DNA from: Mycolicibacterium fortuitum subsp. fortuitum
GTDB taxonomy: Bacteria > Actinomycetota > Actinomycetes > Mycobacteriales > Mycobacteriaceae
Reading direction: 5' to 3'
NCBI RefSeq assembly: GCF_022179545.1
Contig: NZ_AP025518.1
Location: 2,170,001 to 2,234,000 of the forward strand
Length of the DNA: 64,000 nucleotides
This document shows, piece by piece, positions 34,280 through 43,041 of this stretch; the stretch's first letter is position 1, and every line of letters begins with the position of its first letter. The translations under genes and the position numbers were made by a program. The notes under the pieces were generated by a model, which saw only the letters and a program-made list of their open reading frames with translations, searched no databases and was not told the DNA's origin.

Positions 34280-34933
34280 CTATCCCGCGGCCTTTGTCCG
34301 CCGCAGTGATTCGCGGGCCAGGAACTCACGGAAGTAGTCCAGCGATTCCCGGCTGACGACCGCGGGCAACAGCAGATCCCACGTGCGGGCGACGCGCTCG
34401 CGCAGATCGGTACCGGTCGCGGTCGCCCGCGAAAGAGCCTCGGCACCCAACATGGAGCCCAGGATCACCTCGGCGGCGCCCGCGATGTCCAGGCCTTCTC
34501 GCAGGTCTCCTTCATCGGCGGCCTGGTTCAGCTGCACCGTGAGCTCGTCGAGCCAGCTGGTGTAAACCCGGGTGGCGGCGGCGTTGATGCCGCTGAACGT
34601 CCGCAGTAGTTGCATGCCGATCTGGGCGACCTTGTCCGAACGGGTGAAGTCGGACACCACGAACAATCCGTGGATGGTGTTTTCCAAAGCGGGCGAAGAG
34701 GTTTCGGTAATGACGCGGAACGTCCCCAGCATGGCGGAGCCGCCGTCGTCGATGATTGCCTCGGCCAACGACTCCTTGGAGTCGAAGTGGTAGTAGAGCG
34801 CACCCTTGGTCATCTCGGCCCGCGCGATGATGTCACCGAGCCCAGTTGCCGGATAGCCGTGCTCGCTGAACAGGTCGACTGCGGCAGTGATGATCTTCTG
34901 CCGGGTCAGCTCAGATCGAGCCTGGCGTGCCAT
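34280..34933 (-). CDS. TetR-family regulator (ScbR-like), downstream of a pair
   Basis: A 217-residue TetR protein related to gamma-butyrolactone receptor-type regulators: RQKIITAAVDLFSEHGYPAT, GLGDIIARAEMTKGALYYHF and DSKESLAEAIIDDGGSAMLG. The C-terminal part includes LDIAGAAEVILGSMLGAEAL. The start is ATG 34933 (MARQARSELTRQ), inside the 3' end of the upstream TetR gene (23-bp overlap), so they are co-translated. Similar TetRs in mycobacteria control unknown targets, including an Rv1353c-type gene in the same neighbourhood as the c-di-GMP enzyme. Confidence 0.88.
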   Translation of the reverse strand: MARQARSELTRQKIITAAVDLFSEHGYPATGLGDIIARAEMTKGALYYHFDSKESLAEAIIDDGGSAMLGTFRVITETSSPALENTIHGLFVVSDFTRSDKVAQIGMQLLRTFSGINAAATRVYTSWLDELTVQLNQAADEGDLREGLDIAGAAEVILGSMLGAEALSRATATGTDLRERVARTWDLLLPAVVSRESLDYFREFLARESLRRTKAAG

Positions 34934-35624
34934 CGTGGCGTTCCTGTCGTTCTGTTCGAGGGCACAGCGGCGCCACCTTCTTGATACCCACCGCGGTGCG
35001 CCGCCGGATGAACTGGTTGAGGTAGCTGAGCCGCTCCGGCTCGACGAACCCGGGCATGGCCAGCCGCCAGCTGTGCTCGAGATCGTTGAGGAACCGTGGG
35101 GGATCGTCGAGGTCGCTGGTCTGGCGCACACCGAGGTAGATCGACACCAGCAACCGGGCGATCCCCTCCGGGTCCGAGTCGGCGGTGAAGTCTCCTTCTC
35201 CGATCGCCCGTTTGGCGATGCCGGCGAAGCCCTGCACCCATTCGTTCAACACCCGCCGTGCGAGCCCGTCGGCCCGGCCGATGGATTCGACGAGGTTCAG
35301 GCACGCCCGGGCGACAGGATCGCCGATGTCTTCGGCGGCAACCAGGCCCGACAGGTCGATCAAGGTCTCCGCCCCGGACAGGTTGCGGGCCAGAACGTCC
35401 TCGACCGCCTTGTGGCCCCGCGTGGTCCGGTGCTCGACGATCGACACCGCCAGCGCGTGCTTGGACCGGAAGTGGAAGTAAAGCGCGCCCTTGGTGACGT
35501 TGGCGTCGGCCAGTATGTCGTCGAGGCTGACCAGGCTGTAGGGCGTGTGGGCGAACTGTCGCGCCGCCGCCTGCAGGATCTGGAGGCGCGTCAGCTCTGC
35601 TCGCCGGTCGAGCTGCTCAGTCAC
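34911..35624 (-). CDS. TetR-family regulator (ScbR-like), upstream of a pair
   Basis: A 237-residue TetR protein: LTRLQILQAAARQFAHTPYS, LVSLDDILADANVTKGALYF and HFRSKHALAVSIVEHRTTRG. The pattern is similar to the downstream regulator, so the two probably arose by duplication and may heterodimerise. GTG 35624 is chosen for AGGAAGG about 7 nt upstream; GTG 35627 is the alternative. The C-terminal tail (CPRTERQERHDGTPGSI) overlaps the next gene. An imperfect palindrome lies about 90 bp upstream. Confidence 0.87.
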   Translation of the reverse strand: MTEQLDRRAELTRLQILQAAARQFAHTPYSLVSLDDILADANVTKGALYFHFRSKHALAVSIVEHRTTRGHKAVEDVLARNLSGAETLIDLSGLVAAEDIGDPVARACLNLVESIGRADGLARRVLNEWVQGFAGIAKRAIGEGDFTADSDPEGIARLLVSIYLGVRQTSDLDDPPRFLNDLEHSWRLAMPGFVEPERLSYLNQFIRRRTAVGIKKVAPLCPRTERQERHDGTPGSI

Positions 35625-35996
35625 CACGGGGCCTTCCTGACTCTGATCTGCCGGCGGCAGTGTCCTCATCTGATGTCGCCGCCAGCAGACTCAAAGTCTT
35701 CACCGTACGTGCATAACATTCTAAAGGTATGTATCGTGCTTAGGGTGATAACTTCTGGTTCGTCGCGGGCTGCCCGCCCGGCGGTGGCGCAGGTCACGGC
35801 CACGGGCGCTGTGGCGAGTGCCACCCCTTGGCGGTCGGCGGTAGCCAGAGGCTATCCTGGAAACGTTGCCATGGCCTGCACCGGCAATCCCCCTCGAATC
35901 CCGGTGCGGGCCATGGCGACCCTTATTTCGGATGCGCGCCAAGGTAATTCGATCTTGATGAGGCGCCCGGTGGTTCGGTCGGAGTGTCGCTAGCCG
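35625..35996. other. Intergenic region (372 bp) with possible operator
   Basis: No gene is supported here. The A/T-rich part near 35710-35760 holds the imperfect palindrome listed separately and the probable promoter of the TetR pair. The rest (35760-35990) is G/C-rich, without recognisable motifs; an open frame runs through it but has no homology I recognise. Confidence 0.5.
35716..35732. promoter_or_regulatory. Imperfect palindrome upstream of the TetR pair
   Basis: ACATTC-TAAAG-GTATGT has arms matching at 5 of 6 positions and lies in the A/T-rich promoter region of the two ScbR-like genes. It could be their autoregulatory site. Confidence 0.45.
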
Positions 35997-36896
35997 ATGT
36001 GGGATGACGAAGTCGACGTCGTTTGCTGTGGTTCGGGCTTCGGGACCTTGGCCGCGGCGGTCGCGGCAGCGGATGCCGGGCTCGACGTCCATATCGTGCG
36101 GCCGCGCACTCCTCGATCGGTAACGCCCGGCCCGGAGACACCGTGGATGGGCGCGGGCATCGAGGACACCGAGACTCGGGAGTACTTCGATGCGCTGTCG
36201 TCGGACCTGAAGCCGCTCCCGGAAGCCGAGTATGACTCCGCGCTGATGGTTCGGACGGTCAGTGAGTGGATTCCGGTATCCGGACGCGGTCGGATCGCGC
36301 CGTTCTACGGTGCTCGACTGCAGGACTGGGCCCGACGATGCCTGACGTCTCCCTACGGCGTGCTCTACACCCGGCTGGCGGATCGGGGAACCACCCCGAT
36401 GAGATCCGGCACCGGTGAGGAGATCCAGGTCAAGCTGCTGGGTCAGCTGCGGGCCGAGACGGACGCAGACACCGTGTCCGCGCTCGGTCAGTGCCTGTCG
36501 GCGCAGGTGAACGACCACCAGATCCCGATTGTGGACAACGCGACATTGCAGCGCCTCGTGTTCGAAGAGGGTGAGGTGCTCGGTGCGGTGATCGACACCG
36601 CAGACGGGCCGTTGGCGTTGCGGGCCCGTCACGGCGTGGCCATATCGACCGAGCTTCACGACACCGGTTCGGCGTCAGGCGAACGGCTCGTCGAACCCGG
36701 CAAGACCGTCCAGATCGGCCTGGTCGGGTACAGCGCGAGCAGATTCGGTCGGGTGGAACTGCTGGATGTCGATCACGACGGTTCGGCATCGGACTACTGC
36801 CGCTCCGGCCGGGTACACGACTCACGGCGTGAACCGGGCCGCTCACCTGCGCGGCGCGGCCGAGAAATGCACCGGCACCCGCCCTTTGGCCAGTAA
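35997..36896 (+). CDS. FAD-binding-like protein, short (299 aa)
   Basis: The N-terminus EVDVVCCGSGFGTLAAAVAA with ADAGLDVHIVRPR is a GxGxxG dinucleotide-binding strand-loop-helix like that of FAD_binding_2/KstD-type proteins. Beyond it, IAPFYGARLQDWARRCLTSP and GEVLGAVIDTADGPLALRAR fit a flavoprotein substrate domain. It is short for that class (usually about 500 or more), and the C-terminal ~35 residues are Arg-rich and overlap the 3' end of the opposing c-di-GMP gene. It could be a truncated or specialised relative. No partner gene is obvious. Confidence 0.6.
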   Translation: MWDDEVDVVCCGSGFGTLAAAVAAADAGLDVHIVRPRTPRSVTPGPETPWMGAGIEDTETREYFDALSSDLKPLPEAEYDSALMVRTVSEWIPVSGRGRIAPFYGARLQDWARRCLTSPYGVLYTRLADRGTTPMRSGTGEEIQVKLLGQLRAETDADTVSALGQCLSAQVNDHQIPIVDNATLQRLVFEEGEVLGAVIDTADGPLALRARHGVAISTELHDTGSASGERLVEPGKTVQIGLVGYSASRFGRVELLDVDHDGSASDYCRSGRVHDSRREPGRSPARRGREMHRHPPFGQ

Positions 36897-38717
36897 CGCG
36901 GCCATCTCGTGGCCGAGAATCGGCTTGGACAGCAGGAATCCCTGCGCGCGGTAACAGCCGTGCCGCAGCAGCGTCAATGCGGCCCGTTCGGTCTCCACTC
37001 CCTCTGCCACCAGCTGAAGGCCGAAGGCCCCGGCCAGGGCGATCACCGCGCGCACGATCGGAAGGTCGCCGGGGTCCGACCCGAGTCCGGCGACAAAGCT
37101 GCGGTCGATCTTGAGGGTGTCCACGGGTAGAGACTTCAGCAAGGACAATGCGCTGTAGCCGGTGCCGAAGTCGTCGATGGCCACCTGCACACCGACCTTG
37201 TGGAGGCCGGCCAGTGTCGAGCGGGTGGTTTCGATGTCCTGCACCACGATGCTCTCGGTGATCTCCAGACAGACCGACCCGCGGGGTAGGCGGAATTCCT
37301 GCATGACGCCGGCGACCGATTCGACGAAGCCGTCTGTCACCAGCTGTACCGGTGAGACGTTGATGCGTAACACGATGTTGCGGCCGACACCGTTGGACCG
37401 CCAGCGAGCGAATTCGGCACACGCGTTCCGCAGCACCCAGCGGCCCAATTCTCCTGCCAGGTTGATGGATTCGGCCACGCCGATGAAGGAGTCGGGAGAC
37501 AGCAGGCCCCGGGTGGGATGCTGCCAGCGAACCAGGGCCTCGGCGGCCAGCACCTCGCCGGTACGCATATCGATCTCGGGCAGGTAGTGCAGCACGAGGG
37601 CACCGCTCTCGATCACGCTCTGCAGGTGTAATTCGATGTCGTTGCGGAAGTCGATCTCCATGGCCATGGCGTCGGAGAACACCGCTACGCGATTGCCGCC
37701 CGAGTTCTTGGCGGTCAGCACCGCGTGGTCGGCCCGGTTGAGCACATCGGAGGTGGAGTCGCGACCGGGCATACCTTCGGCCAGACCGATGCTGACCGTA
37801 CGGGTGAGCATCTCGCCGTCGATGGTCACCCGCTCGCGCAGCACCGACTGCAGCCGGTAGGCCAGTGCCGTGGCAGCCTCGGCGGTCATCGATGCCGCGG
37901 GGACCACGACGAATTCGTCTCCGCCGAGTCGCGCGATCAGCTTGGGCGAGTCGTCGCCACGCTGCAACCGCTCGGCCAGGATGCTGATGAACGCATCACC
38001 GGCGGTGTGGCCGAGGTAGTCGTTGATGGCCTTCAACCGGTCGAGGTCGAAGAACATCACCACGACCGGACCGGGCTGGCCCGGGGCGAGTCGTGCCTCG
38101 AGATGGGCCATGAGTGCCCTGCGGTTGTGCAGTCCGGTGAGGTGATCATGATCGGCGAGGTAGCGCAGCCGATCTTCGGCCTCGATGCGGGCCTGAACCT
38201 GGGCGAACAACGAGGCGATCGCCTTGAGCGCGTTGAGTTCCGCGGGCAGCCACTCGCGGTCACCGAACTTGACGAATCCCAGGACGCCGGTGGTGACGTC
38301 TCCGGACAGCAATGGCACACATGCCATCGAGGTGCTGGGGATGTGCCGGCCCGCCTCGATGGTGCGTTGGTAGTCGTCGGTCGCGGGCTCGGGACGGAAC
38401 ACCGCCGGTTCCTTGAGGTGCTCGGCCATCGCGAATACCGGATCGGCATCGGCGAAATGGATGACCGCGATGGGATCGGTGTGGGCGTCCGGGGGGCGCG
38501 GCGGCCACTCGGCGACCAGGCGGGTGGCGTGCGTCTCGTGGTCGTTGTGACGCAGAAAGCTCACGTCCACGTCGAAGAACGAGACCAGCTCGGCCAGCAC
38601 CTGCTGGCTCACCGAGACCGACGTCGCGGCGTCGACCGCCATGAGCTGGGTGGCGACCGACGTGACGAGCAGTTCGAGGCTGCCTGGCACCAGATACCTC
38701 CGCATATACCTCTGCAC
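36843..38717 (-). CDS. dcpA: GAF-GGDEF-EAL bifunctional c-di-GMP enzyme (DcpA-like)
   Basis: A 624-residue cytosolic protein. A GAF-like sensor domain is followed by GGDEF (RLGGDEFVVVPA, motif intact) and EAL (AAEALVRWQHPTRG, DDFGTGYSALSLLKSLPVD, motifs intact). This is the architecture of mycobacterial DcpA/MSDGC-1 and Rv1354c, which make c-di-GMP from GTP and degrade it to pGpG. Both active sites look functional. The start ATG 38717 is 6 bp after the stop of the E1-nitroreductase gene, so it is the third gene of that operon. Confidence 0.92.
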   Translation of the reverse strand: MQRYMRRYLVPGSLELLVTSVATQLMAVDAATSVSVSQQVLAELVSFFDVDVSFLRHNDHETHATRLVAEWPPRPPDAHTDPIAVIHFADADPVFAMAEHLKEPAVFRPEPATDDYQRTIEAGRHIPSTSMACVPLLSGDVTTGVLGFVKFGDREWLPAELNALKAIASLFAQVQARIEAEDRLRYLADHDHLTGLHNRRALMAHLEARLAPGQPGPVVVMFFDLDRLKAINDYLGHTAGDAFISILAERLQRGDDSPKLIARLGGDEFVVVPAASMTAEAATALAYRLQSVLRERVTIDGEMLTRTVSIGLAEGMPGRDSTSDVLNRADHAVLTAKNSGGNRVAVFSDAMAMEIDFRNDIELHLQSVIESGALVLHYLPEIDMRTGEVLAAEALVRWQHPTRGLLSPDSFIGVAESINLAGELGRWVLRNACAEFARWRSNGVGRNIVLRINVSPVQLVTDGFVESVAGVMQEFRLPRGSVCLEITESIVVQDIETTRSTLAGLHKVGVQVAIDDFGTGYSALSLLKSLPVDTLKIDRSFVAGLGSDPGDLPIVRAVIALAGAFGLQLVAEGVETERAALTLLRHGCYRAQGFLLSKPILGHEMAALLAKGRVPVHFSAAPRR

Positions 38718-38723
38718 CGGCTC

Positions 38724-40916
38724 TCAGCCGTACTGTGGCATCGAACCCGATCGGGCTCGACGTCTGCTGCGTACGGTTGGACGCGGCGCGTAGGACAACC
38801 TGAGCACCAGTGCTTGTGATTGGTCGCGCTCGGTACCGGTCAACCTGCGAAAAGCGTACTGCAGGTCGCGAAGGGTCTCGGCATGGTCCGGGGAGAGTGC
38901 CTGCCGGTCCCGATCATCGTGCGCGTAGAGGAACGCCGGTGACACGGGTTGCACCGCGAGCCCCTGGTTCTGGGCGTGGATCCAGACGGCTTCGACCGCT
39001 GATCCCGCGACGGCGTAGTCGGTCAGCCGGCGGCCACGCACAGAAACAACCGCAAGGGCCGAGCTCGAGGTCACCCGCTCATAGGTGTCATCGCCGAGCG
39101 CCGTGCCGGCGTCCCAGTCCGACAACTTCGCCATGACCTCGGGCCGGCGCAGGATGTCGAGCACCACCAGATCAGCCGGATCCAGGCCGAGCGTCGTCAC
39201 GTCGATTCCGGTATCGGGCTCCGCGTCGCCGGGCCAGCGCAATTCCGACATCATCTCGCGGTGCAGCACGGGGGTGAGATAACGGATGCGGTCTGCCCGG
39301 GCGAGAAGGCCTGCCGCGGTTTCGATCTCGGCGGGCTGGTGCAGGAGCGTCAGTTCGGCGCCCTCGGTGCGGGCGGCGGTCCGCAAACGCTCGAGCACCT
39401 CGGCGCTGATCGGCGCACCGGTGCCGCGGAGCCTGTTGGTCTCCCGGACCAGCATCGGTTCGTAGAGGTCGGCCAGCTCGGGCGCGTTGCCGGGGGAGAA
39501 CTGCGCGGTTCCGTACAGCGGTGTGCCCTCGTCACCGCGCGACCACTCGACATCCCCGGTCAGGCCGTGTGCCGCCGCGGCCACCCGCGCGTTGAACGCT
39601 GCTGCTCCCAGTGCCACCGCGCTGCCGCGGTATCCGACATCCATGGCGGTGGTGTACTTCGTAGCCAGCCGGAGGTTGATCCGGTCGTCGGTTGCCTCGA
39701 TGTGCCACGGCTGGACATTGCCGCCCGAGGGGGCGCGCGTGGCCGCAGTGGTGAGGATGCCCGCCAGCCCTGCGGGTTCGTCCTGGGCATCCGCGGAAGT
39801 GGGCACGGCTGCGGGCGCACAACCGGTCACCAGTGGATCACCGATGCGGTCGAGCGCATCGGCGACGTCGACGCGCACCCGCCCCGACGGCATCGGCTCA
39901 CCCAGGCCGATGCGCCGCACGGCGTTGGCGACGATCGTTGCGCCGAGCACCACCTCGGCGGCGAGTTGGGGCCAGGTGCTCAGGGTCTTGCCGACCTCCA
40001 CGAGTGACGCGGCCATCCGGGGGGACAGCTCGGGCGCGTCCAGGATCCGCAGTACGTGCGGCACCTTGTCCTTGCTGCTGAGCCCCGCGAGGTCGCGTGC
40101 GGCGACGTCACCGAGCAGACCGTGCAGAATCGGCCGCGAGGGTTGCAGGTCGAAGCGCTCGACGTCGAGCAACCCGCGGTCCCCGGTGGTCATCAACACC
40201 GGGAGCCGACGAGCTCGGGCGGCCTCGCGGACAAGGACTTTCGCGTCCAGTGAGTCGCATTCCTCGACGACGATGTCGAGCCCTCGCATGAAGTCGTCGA
40301 TGGATTCGGGTACCGCACCGTGGCGATCGATACGAACTGTGATGTATGGGTCTATCTCCGCGATCCGGCGGGCGGCGACCACGGCCTTGTTCAAGCCCAG
40401 GTCGAACACGGTGCCGGGAACCCGATTGAGGTTGGCCAGTTCGAGTTCGTCGAAGTCGGTCAGGCGGATCTCGCCGCAGAGGCCCTCGGTCGCCAGGTTG
40501 TAGGCGATCGCGTGCCCCACGCTGAGGCCGATGACGCCGATCTTCAGGCTCGACAGCCGTCGCTGCTCGTCGGCGGTGATGAGGTTACGGTTGCGATCCA
40601 AGCGCAGCCGACTGAACGACTCCGGGCCCAATATGCGGACCAGGCTCCGCCGCCACGGGTAGTAGGCCCAGCGCGCCGGCTCGTCGATCAATTCCCGGTC
40701 GACTGCAGGCACCAAAGTGTGGAGTGCGGCCCGCTGTTGACGGCATTCGTCGATGACGGTGATACGCGGGTCGCGGCGCAGCTGGTCAAGGGTGCTATCT
40801 GAATGATCTTCGTCGTCGATGAAGATCGCCCGATATTGGTCGGGGTCGCTGATTTCGTTCAATTCGGAATTTCCGTCGTCGGTGTGGGCGATTTCCCGGG
40901 CATTGTCGGAGATCAT
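38724..40916 (-). CDS. moeY: ThiF/E1-like adenylyltransferase fused to nitroreductase (Rv1355c/MoeY-like)
   Basis: A 730-residue protein. After ~110 N-terminal residues (YYPWRRSLVRILGPESFSRL), an E1/ThiF domain appears: SLKIGVIGLSVGHAIAYNLA, TDFDELELANLNRVPGTVFD. It has the acidic and Arg residues for ATP binding, but no CxxC zinc pairs were noticed. The second half is a flavin nitroreductase fold: TRAPSGGNVQPWHIEATD, LVRETNRLRGTG, EAVWIHAQNQGLAVQPVSP. The M. tuberculosis homolog is annotated MoeY without proof of a molybdopterin role. It overlaps the upstream gene by ATGA. Its biochemical role is unknown; E1 plus flavin reduction suggests modification of a small molecule or peptide. Confidence 0.88.
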   Translation of the reverse strand: MISDNAREIAHTDDGNSELNEISDPDQYRAIFIDDEDHSDSTLDQLRRDPRITVIDECRQQRAALHTLVPAVDRELIDEPARWAYYPWRRSLVRILGPESFSRLRLDRNRNLITADEQRRLSSLKIGVIGLSVGHAIAYNLATEGLCGEIRLTDFDELELANLNRVPGTVFDLGLNKAVVAARRIAEIDPYITVRIDRHGAVPESIDDFMRGLDIVVEECDSLDAKVLVREAARARRLPVLMTTGDRGLLDVERFDLQPSRPILHGLLGDVAARDLAGLSSKDKVPHVLRILDAPELSPRMAASLVEVGKTLSTWPQLAAEVVLGATIVANAVRRIGLGEPMPSGRVRVDVADALDRIGDPLVTGCAPAAVPTSADAQDEPAGLAGILTTAATRAPSGGNVQPWHIEATDDRINLRLATKYTTAMDVGYRGSAVALGAAAFNARVAAAAHGLTGDVEWSRGDEGTPLYGTAQFSPGNAPELADLYEPMLVRETNRLRGTGAPISAEVLERLRTAARTEGAELTLLHQPAEIETAAGLLARADRIRYLTPVLHREMMSELRWPGDAEPDTGIDVTTLGLDPADLVVLDILRRPEVMAKLSDWDAGTALGDDTYERVTSSSALAVVSVRGRRLTDYAVAGSAVEAVWIHAQNQGLAVQPVSPAFLYAHDDRDRQALSPDHAETLRDLQYAFRRLTGTERDQSQALVLRLSYAPRPTVRSRRRARSGSMPQYG

Positions 40917-41668
40917 CGTCCCGCAGCGCTCGAGGTGAGGGGTTCGGACGCGGCGGTTCCCGGGTACATGCCGATTCTCTGGGCTTCGGCGAAGTATCGC
41001 GACAATTGCCCGGGATCAGCGTGGCCGGCGAAAGTCGTGCTGTCCCACCACATCATCTTGGTCTGGTATCGCTGGTCGGGATATGGCGTCGCCGGGATCT
41101 TGGTTGCGAGCACTCCGCCGGAGGACAACCAGCGTTTGAGTACATAGGCTGCCGCGGTGGCCATGGCGAACTGAATGTCCAACAGTGTCATGGCATGCAG
41201 CGGCATACGCGCCAGCGTATCGGTGAGTGCGCGACTCTGTTCCGGGTCGTCACACACCCAGGCGGTCTTCATCTCGACGACTCCGAAGGGCAGCCGGTCG
41301 GCGATCATCTTGCGCACCGCCGCGAGTGCGGGCTGTCCATGCCACTCGACGACCGCGTGGCTGTCGTCAACGCTGGAATGAGGGCCCTTGGCCCGCAGGC
41401 CGCCCACCACGCGGCCCGCGGTGTTGATCCCGACGCAGAACAGCGCCGTATCGTCGCCTGTCCGTAAGGCTTTCGGGTCCAGCGCCTGCTCCACCGCATG
41501 CTTGCGGTAGTTGGCGCGCGCCCCGCGGACATATTCGGTCCACAGTTCGCGCTCGGCGGCCGGTCGGGCCACGACGATGGTGCACTCGCTGTCGGGGTCC
41601 CACCAGCTCGGGCTTTCGTCCAAAGTCACGCAGCGGCGGGCAGTGGCATCGAGTTGGGGAGCGGTCAT
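40913..41668 (-). CDS. Conserved protein, possibly GNAT/autoinducer-synthase fold
   Basis: A 251-residue protein starting at ATG 41668 (MTAPQLDATARRCVTLD). Recurrent features are SECTIVVARPAAERELWTEY, ALFCVGINTAGRVVGGLRAK, FGVVEMKTAWVCDDPEQSRA and QRYQTKMMWWDSTTFAG. The strand-turn-strand followed by VGGLRAKG loosely recalls acyl-homoserine-lactone/FeeM-type GNAT proteins, but this is only a fold guess. It is the first gene of the operon with the E1-nitroreductase (ATGA overlap) and the c-di-GMP enzyme. No function is assigned. Confidence 0.7.
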   Translation of the reverse strand: MTAPQLDATARRCVTLDESPSWWDPDSECTIVVARPAAERELWTEYVRGARANYRKHAVEQALDPKALRTGDDTALFCVGINTAGRVVGGLRAKGPHSSVDDSHAVVEWHGQPALAAVRKMIADRLPFGVVEMKTAWVCDDPEQSRALTDTLARMPLHAMTLLDIQFAMATAAAYVLKRWLSSGGVLATKIPATPYPDQRYQTKMMWWDSTTFAGHADPGQLSRYFAEAQRIGMYPGTAASEPLTSSAAGR

Positions 41669-42128
41669 CTGGAATCCATTTCTTCGGTCAGTCGTGCCTT
41701 GCGACTGACAGCTGATATTGGTGTGCGGCACGGTGTTGCGAATGCGTGTGATGAGTATTGCGCCGCCTCGTAGTGGAATTCCAGCGAGCTGAGAAATCTT
41801 GTCCAGTTGCCAAGTTAATTCTCTGTGGACACCGTGGATTTACTCACCGGTACATGCAATTTTGGCAAATTAGGAGTTTCATCATTTGTGCCGAATATGT
41901 GCCCGATCCGGCGGCTGTGGCAAAAATTCTGAATTGACGTCGATGACGAATGGGCGTCGCCTGGCTCCAGCCGCACGCTTTTGCTGTGAGGGTCCACAGT
42001 CAGCTCATAGTGTGATTGTGCATCGGGATGAATGCCGGTCGACTTGGCGCGGCGCCCGCCCTTTCGGATACACGGCGGCTCGACGGGTTGCGTGTCGGCC
42101 GATCGGGCGAGATGAGATTCTGGTGTCG
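41669..42128. other. Intergenic region (460 bp) before purU
   Basis: No gene or structural RNA is supported. It is A/T-richer than its surroundings between 41790 and 41950 and must contain divergent promoters for the operon at 41668 and for purU. TTGCCAA (41806-41812) and TTGGCAA (41863-41869) form a wide inverted repeat about 50 bp apart, of uncertain meaning. No known riboswitch was recognised upstream of purU. Confidence 0.5.
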
Positions 42129-43019
42129 ATGACACAGGAGTACCCGGGAACAAGCGCCCTGCCGGCCCAGGATGTCGGCCGGCTACTGCTGCGTTGCGCA
42201 GACCGGCCCGGTCTGGTGGCGGCAATCAGCGGATTCCTCACCGGCGCAGGCGCGAACATCGTGTCGTTGGATCAGCACTCCACAGAGCAGTCCGGCGGCA
42301 CCTTCATGCAACGGACCATCTTCCATCTGCCGGGGCTGGCGGCGGTGCGCGACGAACTCGAGCGGGATTTCACGGATCAGGTGGCCGCGCCCTTCGAGAT
42401 GGACTTCCGTCTCACAGAGGCCTCCAAACCCAAGCGGGTGGCACTGATGGCCTCCCGCGAGGATCACTGCCTACTGGATTTGTTGTGGCGCAACCGGCGC
42501 GGTGAGCTCGACATGTCGGTGGTCATGGTCATCTCGAACCACCCTGACCTCGCCGACCAGGTACGGGCCTTCGGAGTGCCGTTCCTCTACGTGCCCGCCA
42601 CCCGTGATAACCGGGCCGAGGCTGAGCAGCGGCTGCTGGAGTTGCTGCGCGGCAACGTCGATCTGGTGGTGCTGGCCCGGTATATGCAGATCCTCACCTC
42701 GGAGTTCCTTGACGCCGTCGGGTGCCCCCTGATCAACATCCATCATTCGTTCCTGCCGGCATTCATCGGTGCGGCGCCGTACCGCAGGGCCAAGGAACGG
42801 GGAGTCAAGTTGGTCGGCGCGACAGCGCATTACGTGACCGGCGACCTCGACGAAGGGCCCATCATCGAGCAGGACGTGGTTCGCGTGGACCACCGCCACT
42901 CGGTCGGTGATCTACGGCGCCTGGGTGCCGATGTCGAACGGCTGGTGTTGTCGCGAGCGGTGCTGTGGCACTGTGAGGACCGCGTAATCCAATTCGGGAA
43001 TCAGACCGTAGTCTTCTGA
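42129..43019 (+). CDS. purU: Formyltetrahydrofolate deformylase
   Basis: A 296-residue cytosolic enzyme hydrolysing 10-formyl-THF to formate and THF, balancing one-carbon units for purine synthesis. The N-terminal ACT domain is RLLLRCADRPGLVAAISGFL; the catalytic domain is MASREDHCLLDLLWRNRRGE, LVVLARYMQIL, the Asn-His block LINIHHSFLPAFIGAAPYR and the Asp region YVTGDLDEGPIIEQDV. The start is ATG 42129 (MTQEYPGTS); GTG 42123 is two codons upstream. MaoC follows 22 bp later and may be co-transcribed. Confidence 0.95.
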   Translation: MTQEYPGTSALPAQDVGRLLLRCADRPGLVAAISGFLTGAGANIVSLDQHSTEQSGGTFMQRTIFHLPGLAAVRDELERDFTDQVAAPFEMDFRLTEASKPKRVALMASREDHCLLDLLWRNRRGELDMSVVMVISNHPDLADQVRAFGVPFLYVPATRDNRAEAEQRLLELLRGNVDLVVLARYMQILTSEFLDAVGCPLINIHHSFLPAFIGAAPYRRAKERGVKLVGATAHYVTGDLDEGPIIEQDVVRVDHRHSVGDLRRLGADVERLVLSRAVLWHCEDRVIQFGNQTVVF

Positions 43020-43041
43020 CCACGGTTCGGGAGGAGTGAGC

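Noticed and set aside
35721..36659. A 312-codon minus-strand frame opposite the FAD-binding-like gene
   Set aside because: Arg/His-rich, no motif; the plus strand has a proper Rossmann motif at its N-terminus.
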